In this document: piece after piece, positions 14,689 through 21,310 of the stretch
Position numbering within the stretch: the stretch's first letter is position 1
Layout: each line of letters opens with the position of its first letter
From: CAYRPN01 sp964426135
GTDB lineage: Bacteria > Planctomycetota > Phycisphaerae > Phycisphaerales > Phycisphaeraceae
Direction of reading: 5' to 3'
Length of the DNA stretch: 21,310 nt
Assembly (NCBI GenBank): GCA_964426135.1
Contig: CAYRPN010000108.1
Location: 1-21,310 of the forward strand
Notes under the pieces: generated by a model
Database searches by the model: none
What the model was told of the DNA's origin: nothing
Seen by the model: the letters and a program-made list of their open reading frames with translations, nothing else
Translations under genes and position numbers: made by a program

Positions 14689-15708
14689 ATGGGCATGACC
14701 TCGTTGACGACTACTCCCTTTCCCGCGCCGCTGGGCCGCCCGATTGATCTTTCGATCGTCGTTCCCGCTTACAACGAGGAACAGGTGCTGCCGATCTTCC
14801 ATCAGCGCCTGGCCGCGGTCCTGGATGGACTGGGCCTCGTTAGCGAAGTGATCTACATCAACGACGGCAGTCGCGACAAGACGGTCGAGGTGATCCAGAA
14901 GATGCGCGAGACGGATGATCGCGTGGCACTGGTCGACTTGAGCCGCAACTTCGGCAAGGAGATCGCCCTGACCGCCGGCCTGGATTTTGCGAAGGGCAAC
15001 TGGGTGGTCGTGATCGATGCCGATCTTCAGGATCCGCCGGAACTCATTCCGCGCTTCATCGAAGAAGCTCGACAGGGCTACGACGTGGTTTACGCGAAGC
15101 GCACCGCGCGCGAAGGCGAGACCGCGATGAAGAAAGCAACCGCCTACGGTTTCTACCGCGTGATGGGATTCCTCAGCAGGGTGCCGATCCCGCAGGACAC
15201 CGGCGATTTCCGCCTGCTCAGCCGCCGCGCGGTCGACGCGTTGAAGACGCTCCGCGAGCATCATCGTTTCATGAAAGGACTCTTTGCGTGGATCGGCTAC
15301 AAGCAGAAAGCCGTGGAATATCAGCGTGACGCCCGATTCGCCGGCACCACGAAGTGGAATTACCTGAAGCTCTGGAATTTCGCGGTCACCGGCGTCACGT
15401 CATTCACCATCGCGCCGCTGCGCCTGGCCACGCTGCTGGGGCTGGTCGTGGCATTCATGTCATTCGCCTACGGCGTCTACTTCATCATTCGCACGCTGAT
15501 CCTGGGCAATCCCGTGCCAGGCTATCCGTCGCTGCTCGTCATCATGACGATGCTGGGCGCGGTGCAGTTGATCACGCTGGGCATCGTCGGCGAATACCTC
15601 GGCCGCATGTTCGACGAGTCCAAGCGCAGGCCGTTGTATCTCATCAGCACGTACGAGCCGCCGAAAGTGGCAGAGGAACCGGCGTCAGGCGTCGATCCCC
15701 GGTGTTGA
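14689..15708 (+). CDS. GT2 family polyprenyl-phosphate glycosyltransferase (DPM1/ArnC-like)
   Basis: This encodes about 339 aa: a cytoplasmic GT-A catalytic domain followed by two membrane helices, the architecture of enzymes that move a sugar from a nucleotide donor to undecaprenyl phosphate. Motifs in order: IVVPAYNEE (23-31), YINDGSRDKT (57-66), the metal-binding DADLQDPPE (110-118), DTGDFRL (170-176) and GTTKWNYLKLWNFA (219-232). Membrane segments lie at about 241-268 and 280-301, followed by GEYLGRMFDESKRRP, typical of this subfamily. The start is ambiguous: AAGGA at 14680-14684 is 4 nt from ATG 14689 and 10 nt from ATG 14695; a TTG at 14686 is also in frame. The product would supply lipid-linked sugar to the divergent GT39-like enzyme or to another flippase-dependent transferase. 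Confidence 0.93.
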   Translation: MGMTSLTTTPFPAPLGRPIDLSIVVPAYNEEQVLPIFHQRLAAVLDGLGLVSEVIYINDGSRDKTVEVIQKMRETDDRVALVDLSRNFGKEIALTAGLDFAKGNWVVVIDADLQDPPELIPRFIEEARQGYDVVYAKRTAREGETAMKKATAYGFYRVMGFLSRVPIPQDTGDFRLLSRRAVDALKTLREHHRFMKGLFAWIGYKQKAVEYQRDARFAGTTKWNYLKLWNFAVTGVTSFTIAPLRLATLLGLVVAFMSFAYGVYFIIRTLILGNPVPGYPSLLVIMTMLGAVQLITLGIVGEYLGRMFDESKRRPLYLISTYEPPKVAEEPASGVDPRC

Positions 15709-15765
15709 CGAAATCGCGGCCGCCTCCGCGCTCCAGGACGGCGCCTCGTCCCAGGCAGTATTCCG

Positions 15766-16917
15766 TCAATCGCGCGAGTGCGAAAACCTGCTTTTCAGCC
15801 GGTTGATCGGTCGTTCCATCAGGTACCACGACGCCGTGGCGATCACGATCGAGATGGCGGCATAGATCACGTATCGCACGGTCGGCCAATCCCGCAGCGC
15901 TTCGCTCAACGAAGGAAAGAGATGATCGCGCATGAGGCCGGAGACGTTGAAGTGGTAGACGTAGAGTCCGTAGCTGATGCGTCCGAGAAAGAGCAGTGGC
16001 GCCCAGCGGAGGATGACGCCAGCGGGTCCTGTGAAACCGACTGACGCTCTGGCGATGACCCAGCAGAACAGGAACCCCAGCGACAGATTCATCAGCACGA
16101 ACGCGACTGCCGGCGCGACTTTCGTGGCGTCCAGTACGAGTAACACGACGGTTCCGGGAAGTCCGAGCCACAAGGCGGCGGCGAGGAATCGCTGGGTGAC
16201 CCTGTGCTCCATGCCGAATTGCGTGACGAGTGCCGACAGCAGCACACCCATGCCCAGTGTGTCGAGGTGCGCGGGCATCATCATGTTGACCTGAAACACA
16301 TCGAAACGGCTCGCCAGGCCTGCCAGTCGAAACGCGGGACCGAGAATCACCATCGCCACCGCGGCTCCGATGAGCCACTGCCTCCGCAGCAGGATCATGA
16401 CGAAGGGCATGAAGAGATAGAACTGCTCCTCAATGGCCAGGGTCCAGAAATGAGGCATGTAGGTGACGTACGTCCGTGGCTGCCATGCGAAGAGAAAATT
16501 GGCGGCATACGCGACAAACCACCAGACATGTTCCACGAAGCCGGGCAGCAGGAAGACGCCCATCAGGATGTATGCGTAGTACGCCGGAAAGAGTCGCAGG
16601 AATCGACGCGCGTAGAAGTTAAGAATCGCGCGTCGCGTAGTGAGGCGGCCAGCGTCGATTTGGTCCCTCGCCTGGAACAGCGTGCCGGCGATGAGAAAAC
16701 CGCTGAGCACGAAGAACAGCTTGACGCCAAGATTCCCAAGGTCCACGTAAGCATTCGCCCAGTGTTCCTTGGGAAGAAAATGCGTGGCAAACACGCCGAA
16801 CACAGCGAACGCGCGGAGCGCATCCAACTGCGGCATGTAGCCCATCTGCTTCGCGCGACCGTCAGTTGTGCCGGTTGCGACCGCCTGTGACGCACTTGCT
16901 TCCATGCCCACATTCAT
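15766..16917 (-). CDS. OafA/YrhL-type membrane acyltransferase (acyltransferase 3 family, copy 2)
   Basis: This is a 383-aa multi-pass AT3 protein of the OafA/YrhL type, predicted to acylate an extracytoplasmic glycan. Signatures: PQLDALRAFAVFGVFATHF (29-47, conserved His46), LGVKLFFVLSGFLIAGTL (63-80), FYARRFLRLFPAYY (101-114) and PHFWTLAIEEQFYLFMP (155-171). It has roughly ten hydrophobic segments and ends with WYLMERPINRLKSRF. The ATG at 16917 is used; ATG 16905 is equally possible, and neither has a strong Shine-Dalgarno. The gene starts 30 bp after the stop of the Gfo/Idh/MocA gene on the same strand, so the two are probably co-transcribed. It is convergent with the GT2 gene, 57 bp away. 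It fits the subfamily better than the acyltransferase at 2476-3717, with the classical LDALRA and FWTLAIEEQFY motifs. The acyl donor and acceptor are unknown. Confidence 0.92.
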   Translation of the reverse strand: MNVGMEASASQAVATGTTDGRAKQMGYMPQLDALRAFAVFGVFATHFLPKEHWANAYVDLGNLGVKLFFVLSGFLIAGTLFQARDQIDAGRLTTRRAILNFYARRFLRLFPAYYAYILMGVFLLPGFVEHVWWFVAYAANFLFAWQPRTYVTYMPHFWTLAIEEQFYLFMPFVMILLRRQWLIGAAVAMVILGPAFRLAGLASRFDVFQVNMMMPAHLDTLGMGVLLSALVTQFGMEHRVTQRFLAAALWLGLPGTVVLLVLDATKVAPAVAFVLMNLSLGFLFCWVIARASVGFTGPAGVILRWAPLLFLGRISYGLYVYHFNVSGLMRDHLFPSLSEALRDWPTVRYVIYAAISIVIATASWYLMERPINRLKSRFSHSRD

Positions 16918-16947
16918 CGACCAGAACCACGGGCCGGGTTCCGGGTT

Positions 16948-18306
16948 TCACGCAATCCCTTCCGCCACTTCCCAGCCCTTGCGGTATTTCTTGTCGATGA
17001 ATTGCGCAGCCGCGGCCGGCTCGTTCGTCACCTTGAAGTTCTGCGAATCCCACTCGATCGTCTTGCCGCTGCGGTAGGCGACGTTGCCGAGATTGATCGC
17101 TTCCGTCAGTTTGCTGGCGTACTGGAAATCGCAGCAGGTCGTGCCTTTGTTCTTGCAGGCGTCGATCCATTCGCGGTAGTGGCCGCCGACGGATTCGGGG
17201 ATGTATTTTTCGGGCGCCTTGAAATCCTTGAACTTGTCCGCCGGCAACAGTTGGAGCCGGCCGTAGTCGCAGATGAGGTAACCCTTGTCGCCGACGAAGA
17301 GGTTGCCGCCGCCCCATTGGATGTTCAGTTCCTTCAGGAGCGCCGGCTGCTTCGCGCCGTTGTACCAGGTGAGTTCAACGGCGGGGCCGCCGGGGTTCTT
17401 GTCGTGCTCGGGTTTGAGGAATCCGAAGTGATTCGCCTTCGCCGCTTCGCGGGCGGGGAACTGGTATTTCACGACCAGCCACTGCGGGGCGCGCTTCTCG
17501 TGCACCGGCGGGCCTTCGACTTCGATCTTCGTCGGCGCGGTCAGGCCCAGGGCCCAGAAGGGCAGGTCCATGTGATGGCACGCCATGTCGCTGAGGCCGC
17601 CGCCGCCGAAATCCCAGTAGCCGCGCCACGAGAACGGATGCAGGCCGGCGTGATAATCGCGGAACGGGGCAGCACCCAGCCAGAGGTCCCAGTCCAGGTG
17701 CTTGGGCACGGGCGGCTTGGCGGGGTTTTCCTCGCCGCTGTACTGCGTGCCGACCCAGGTGTGTACCTGCGTCACGTTTCCGATCGCGCCGCTCTGAATC
17801 AGCTCGACGACGCGGCGATAGTTGCTCGTGGCGTGAATCTGCGTGCCCATCTGCGTGACCACGCCGGCTTTCTTGGCGGTCTGCGCGATGATGCGGGCTT
17901 CGCGCACGGTGTGGGTCAGCGGCTTCTCGCAGTACACGTGCTTGCCCATGCGCAGGGCCCGCACCGTGGCCGGCGCGTGGTGATGATCGGGCGTGCCGAC
18001 GAGCACAGCTTCGAACTCCTTGCCGGCTTCCTCCAGCATCTTGCGATAGTCGCGGAACTTCTTTGCATTCGGGTGCTGCTGCGCGGCTTTGCCGAGGCTC
18101 TGCTCATCCACATCGCAAAGGGCGACGATGTTCTCGCTGGTCATCTGGCTGCGGTCACTGCCGGCCTGCCCGGCGGTGCCGACGCAGGCGATGCTCAGCT
18201 TTTCATTCGCACCGAGCACGCGGCGCGGCACGTTGTGCAGAAACACCAGCGCGGTGCCGGCGGCGGTCGATCGGATCAGGGTTCGACGAGAGAAACGCTT
18301 GGACAT
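16948..18306 (-). CDS. Gfo/Idh/MocA family oxidoreductase with Tat signal (copy 2)
   Basis: This 452-aa exported NAD(P)-dependent oxidoreductase is paralogous to the one at 10439-11776. ATG 18306 is preferred because GAGGAG lies 6 nt upstream and the twin-arginine motif SRRTLIR falls at residues 6-12, followed by a hydrophobic segment. Sequence signatures are IACVGTAGQAGSD (39-51, a changed glycine motif compared with GVGGRG in copy 1), ALCDVDE (62-68), GTPDHHH (104-110) and EKPLTHTVREA (127-137, catalytic Lys128). The C-terminal domain carries HLDWDLWLGAAPFRDY, SDMACHHMDLPFWALG and CCDFQYASKLTEAINLGNVA. It is separated from the upstream transketolase gene by an intrinsic terminator, so it needs its own promoter, which must lie between 18307 and about 18400 or inside the terminator region. 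An OafA-type acyltransferase follows 30 bp downstream. The substrate is unknown. Confidence 0.94.
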   Translation of the reverse strand: MSKRFSRRTLIRSTAAGTALVFLHNVPRRVLGANEKLSIACVGTAGQAGSDRSQMTSENIVALCDVDEQSLGKAAQQHPNAKKFRDYRKMLEEAGKEFEAVLVGTPDHHHAPATVRALRMGKHVYCEKPLTHTVREARIIAQTAKKAGVVTQMGTQIHATSNYRRVVELIQSGAIGNVTQVHTWVGTQYSGEENPAKPPVPKHLDWDLWLGAAPFRDYHAGLHPFSWRGYWDFGGGGLSDMACHHMDLPFWALGLTAPTKIEVEGPPVHEKRAPQWLVVKYQFPAREAAKANHFGFLKPEHDKNPGGPAVELTWYNGAKQPALLKELNIQWGGGNLFVGDKGYLICDYGRLQLLPADKFKDFKAPEKYIPESVGGHYREWIDACKNKGTTCCDFQYASKLTEAINLGNVAYRSGKTIEWDSQNFKVTNEPAAAAQFIDKKYRKGWEVAEGIA

Positions 18307-18367
18307 CACAGGCTCCTCGTGAGGGTGAGCCCGCCATTGTAGCGAGCGAGGTAGGAATGCCGGTGGC

Positions 18368-18404
18368 AAAAAAAGCGGGCAGGTTCAGCGTTGAACCTGC
18401 CCGC
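18368..18404 (-). terminator. Intrinsic terminator of the transketolase gene
   Basis: A perfect 13-bp GC-rich stem (18375-18387 with 18392-18404) closes a 4-nt loop and, read on the minus strand, is followed by seven T residues (A at 18368-18374 on plus). It starts 26 bp after the tkt stop at 18430. This is a textbook rho-independent terminator and separates tkt from the oxidoreductase gene that starts at 18306. Confidence 0.88.
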
Positions 18405-18429
18405 GTGGTTTTCGGTTGGAGTCCGGATT

Positions 18430-20565
18430 TTACTTCTTCGCCATCACTTCTTTCGCCGCGGCGACGACGGCCTCGACGTTGAAGCCGAATTTCTTCTGCA
18501 GCTCTTTCAACGGAGCGGAAGCGCCGAAGGACTTCATGCCGATCGCCTTGCCCTTTTCGCCGACGTAGCGTTCCCATCCGAAGGTTGACGCCTGCTCGAT
18601 GGAGACGCGGGCTTTGCAGGACGGGGGCAGGACGCTGTCGCGGTATTCCTGCGACTGGTGCTCGAAGAGTTCCCACGAGGGCATGCTCACGAGGCGGGCC
18701 TTGACGCCTTCCTTGACGAGCTGTTCGTACGCGCCGGTGCAGAACTGCACTTCCGTGCCGGTGCCGATGAGGATCACATCCGGCTTGCCGGCGACGTTGG
18801 GGGCGTCGGCGAGCACGTAAGCGCCCTTGTTCAAGCCGGCGGCCGGCGCGAACTTGGTGCGGTCGAGCGTGGGCATCGCCTGACGCGACAGGATCAGGCA
18901 GACCGGCTCGTGCTTCATGTGCATGATGTGACGCCAGGCTTCGATGACTTCGTTGGCGTCGCCGGGGCGGATGACGACCAGGCCTGGAATCGCGCGGAGG
19001 GCGGCGAGGTGTTCGATGGGCTGGTGCGTGGGGCCGTCCTCACCGACGCCGATGGAGTCGTGGGTGAAGACGTAGATGACGGGGATTTCCATGATCGCCG
19101 CGAGGCGAATGGCGGGTCGTGAGAAATCGCTGAAGACGAAGAAGCCTGAGCCGAAGGGGCGCACCTTGGTGAGCGCCATGCCGTTGAGCACGGCTCCCAT
19201 GCCCAGTTCGCGGATGCCGAAGTGCATGTTGCGTCCGCCCCAGGAAAAGATTTCGCTGGCGTGCGCCTGACCGTGCGAATCGACGCCGCCGTGCTTGGTG
19301 AGGCTGGCGGGCCCGAAGTCGCCGGCGCCTTCGAAGGTAAGGCGGGTCTTGGTGGACGGCGCGAGGTCGGCGGCGCCGCCGATCATCCACGGCACGCCCT
19401 TGGCGACCATGTTGATGACCTTGCCGCTGCTCTCGCGCGAGGCCATGCCCTTGGCGTCGGCGGGGAAGGGCTTGATTTCCTTGTCCCAGCCGGCGGGCAG
19501 CTCGCGTTTCTGAATCTGCATGATCTCTTCGGCTTCCTTGGGATACTTGGCTTTGTACGACTCGTACTTCTTCATCCACTCGCCGCGTGCGTCGCCGCCG
19601 CGCTTGCCGATGCCGAGCTTGTAGTGTTCGATGACGCCGTCGGGGATGTAGAAATCCTTATCTTCGGGGAATCCGTAGTTGCGCTTGGCGCCCTTGATTT
19701 CTTCCGCGCCCAGCGGTTCGCCGTGGGCGGAGTGGCTGTCCTGCTTGGTGGGCGCGCCCCAGCCGATGTGGCTGTCGACGATGATGAGCGTGGGCCGGCC
19801 GTGGGTTTCGCGGGCGAGTTTGAAGGCGCGGTCGAGCATGTCGATGTCGTTGGCGTCGCCGACGCGGGTGACGTTCCAGCCCATCGAAATGAATCGCGTG
19901 GCGACGTCTTCGCTGAAGGCGAGGTTGGTGTCGCCTTCGATGGTGATCTTGTTGTTGTCGTACACCCAGCAGAGGTTGTCGAGCTTCAGGTGGCCGGCGA
20001 GCGAGGCGGCTTCCTGCACCGCGCCTTCCATCATGCAGCCGTCGCCGCCGAAGGCGTAGGTGTGGTAGTCGAACATATGGAAGTCAGGGCGATTGAAGTG
20101 AGCTCCGAGCCACTTGCCGGCGATCGCCATGCCCACGCTGGTGGCGAAGCCCTGACCGAGCGGACCGGTGGTCGTCTCCACGCCGCTGGTCCAGCGATAT
20201 TCCGGGTGGCCGGGGCAGCGCGAGTCGAGCTGGCGGAAGGCCTTGATGTCGTCGAGCTTGACCGACAGTTCGCCGACGGTCTCGTACGCGCGGTTGACCG
20301 CCTTCACCTGGCACAGGTGCAGCATGGAATAGAGCAGCATCGACGCGTGGCCCATCGACAGCACGAAGCGATCGCGGTTCGGCCAGATCGGATCGTTCGG
20401 GTCGAACTTCATATGCCGGTTCCACAGCGTGTACGCCACCGGCGCCATCGCCATGGGCGTGCCGGGGTGGCCGCTGTTGGCTTTCTGCACCGCGTCCATC
20501 GAAAGGACGCGGATGGTGTTGACGGCTTTCTGAACGATCTGCTTGTCCTGATCGGTGCTGGCCAT
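18430..20565 (-). CDS. tkt: Transketolase
   Basis: The 711-aa product is a complete thiamine diphosphate-dependent transketolase, EC 2.2.1.1, of the pentose phosphate pathway. It transfers two-carbon ketol units among sugar phosphates in the cytoplasm. The N-terminal domain shows SGHPG (31-35), MGHASMLLYS (71-80), TTGPLGQG (132-139) and the cofactor-binding stretch GGDGCMMEG (173-181) with DNNKITIEG (203-211). The middle domain has VPWMIGGAADLAPSTKT and the catalytic-Glu region DSIGVGEDGPTHQPIEHL. The C-terminal domain ends in a Lys-rich tail. It is some 40 residues longer than the typical 660-670 aa. The ATG at 20565 fits the family start; GGGGA lies 8 nt upstream as a weak ribosome binding site. 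A TTGACA sequence on the minus strand (20641-20646) could be a -35 box, but no good -10 follows at 17 nt. The gene is monocistronic, closed by a strong terminator. Confidence 0.97.
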   Translation of the reverse strand: MASTDQDKQIVQKAVNTIRVLSMDAVQKANSGHPGTPMAMAPVAYTLWNRHMKFDPNDPIWPNRDRFVLSMGHASMLLYSMLHLCQVKAVNRAYETVGELSVKLDDIKAFRQLDSRCPGHPEYRWTSGVETTTGPLGQGFATSVGMAIAGKWLGAHFNRPDFHMFDYHTYAFGGDGCMMEGAVQEAASLAGHLKLDNLCWVYDNNKITIEGDTNLAFSEDVATRFISMGWNVTRVGDANDIDMLDRAFKLARETHGRPTLIIVDSHIGWGAPTKQDSHSAHGEPLGAEEIKGAKRNYGFPEDKDFYIPDGVIEHYKLGIGKRGGDARGEWMKKYESYKAKYPKEAEEIMQIQKRELPAGWDKEIKPFPADAKGMASRESSGKVINMVAKGVPWMIGGAADLAPSTKTRLTFEGAGDFGPASLTKHGGVDSHGQAHASEIFSWGGRNMHFGIRELGMGAVLNGMALTKVRPFGSGFFVFSDFSRPAIRLAAIMEIPVIYVFTHDSIGVGEDGPTHQPIEHLAALRAIPGLVVIRPGDANEVIEAWRHIMHMKHEPVCLILSRQAMPTLDRTKFAPAAGLNKGAYVLADAPNVAGKPDVILIGTGTEVQFCTGAYEQLVKEGVKARLVSMPSWELFEHQSQEYRDSVLPPSCKARVSIEQASTFGWERYVGEKGKAIGMKSFGASAPLKELQKKFGFNVEAVVAAAKEVMAKK

Positions 20566-21120
20566 GATGGAATCCCCAACGAAGGTGAAAGGTGGAAAGT
20601 GCGGGCGAGTATGGATGAGAGTCGCAAGTCAGCCGTCGAATGTCAAGATGGCTGCTGTGAAAGTCGGCTTGATTTTCGGCGGCTGTTGGATTGTTTCGGC
20701 GCTGGGCAGAAGCGCGGCTTGCCGTTTAAGTCGGCTCAATTGCGGAAGGTGCTTGAAATCCTGCCGCTCACGATGAGGAATGGGTGAGCGAAGTCGTGGA
20801 CCAGGAAAGCAGGGCGGGGGCAACAGAATGCTCTCGAACGAGAGGGGCAGGCTCGGTCGCTGAACGATTCGATCGCGAACTGGCGGGAAAGGAATGGAGT
20901 TCGATCGCGAGTCGCCTAAACCGGCCAAGCCGGAAGGGCCAAGGGTAGCGGGCCAAGGGCAGAGGAATCAGAACTTCGGTGCGCCGCGCGTCGAAGTTGC
21001 ACTGTCAGAATCTACTCCTACTCCAACTCATACTCGTCTTGTCCGTCATCCTAAGCCGGCAGAGCCGGGAAAAGTCGAAATAGTGAAGTGTGAACTCTGA
21101 ATATCCGACGAGAATCGCGC
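20566..21120. other. Gene-free region upstream of transketolase
   Basis: No credible coding sequence is visible. It must hold the tkt promoter near its left end. Small repeats seen: an 11-bp direct repeat TTCGATCGCGA (20868-20878 and 20900-20910), a stem-loop CTCTC-GAAC-GAGAG (20831-20844), and two CCGGC-centred short palindromes near 20923-20935 and 21056-21068. These look like dispersed intergenic sequence. Confidence 0.55.
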
Positions 21121-21246
<126 letters not shown>

Positions 21247-21262
<16 letters not shown>

Positions 21263-21299
21263 TTCGAGGCGTTTCTTCGCGAGCTTTGCGCCTTTGCGC
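21247..21299. repeat. Inverted copy of the array end (16-bp stem-loop)
   Basis: GCGCAAAGGCGCAAAG (21247-21262), the last two units of the array, is the exact reverse complement of 21284-21299. The spacer is 21 nt (21263-21283). Two repeat units therefore reappear in opposite orientation just past the array, which can fold into a 16-bp hairpin. The window ends 11 bp later, so it is not visible whether the inverted copy continues. Confidence 0.9.
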
Positions 21300-21310
21300 G
21301 AGACTCCTTG

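Overview
The window is GC-rich bacterial chromosome that looks like Planctomycetota, most likely a Phycisphaerae-type relative. The inference rests on family content: a Tat-exported DUF1501 protein beside a secreted protein with two pre-peptidase C-terminal (PPC) domains, two Tat-exported Gfo/Idh/MocA oxidoreductases, a DUF1559/H-X9-DG type pseudopilin remnant, and dispersed palindromes around a CCCCCGGC-TCC-GCCGGGGG core. No rRNA, tRNA, CRISPR array, transposase, integrase or phage gene was found.

Layout: (1) 76-4596, minus strand: pseudopilin remnant, OafA-type acyltransferase, ATP sulfurylase (sat) and a secreted endonuclease/exonuclease/phosphatase-fold protein. (2) 4607-4750: a small element with perfect 24-bp inverted ends between the pseudopilin remnant and pyk. 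(3) 4824-6341, plus: pyruvate kinase, possibly read from a leaderless transcript. (4) 6342-7240: about 900 bp without a gene, full of palindromic repeats. (5) 7241-12371, plus: DUF1501 protein, PPC protein, Gfo/Idh/MocA oxidoreductase and a YaeQ-family protein. (6) 12524-15708: divergent GT39-like membrane glycosyltransferase (minus) and GT2 polyprenyl-phosphate glycosyltransferase (plus), an arrangement expected for lipid-carrier glycosylation of the envelope. (7) 15766-18306, minus: second Gfo/Idh/MocA oxidoreductase followed closely by a second OafA-type acyltransferase. (8) 18368-20565, minus: transketolase with a clear intrinsic terminator. (9) 20566-21310: gene-free, ending in a 17.75-copy array of an 8-bp repeat followed by an inverted copy of its own end.

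The genes mix central carbon metabolism (pyk, tkt), sulfate activation (sat), secreted or periplasmic functions typical of the phylum, and envelope glycan synthesis or modification. They do not form one obvious pathway. I see no strong case for a new defence or catalytic system. The unusual content is in the repeats: one REP-like palindrome lies in frame inside the DUF1501 gene, a MITE-like element abuts a pseudopilin that lacks its membrane helix, nested inverted repeats and hairpins fill the gap before the DUF1501 cluster, and the octanucleotide array has a near-symmetric variant pattern. Positions and pairings come from reading the sequence; family names come from motif recognition without database searches.
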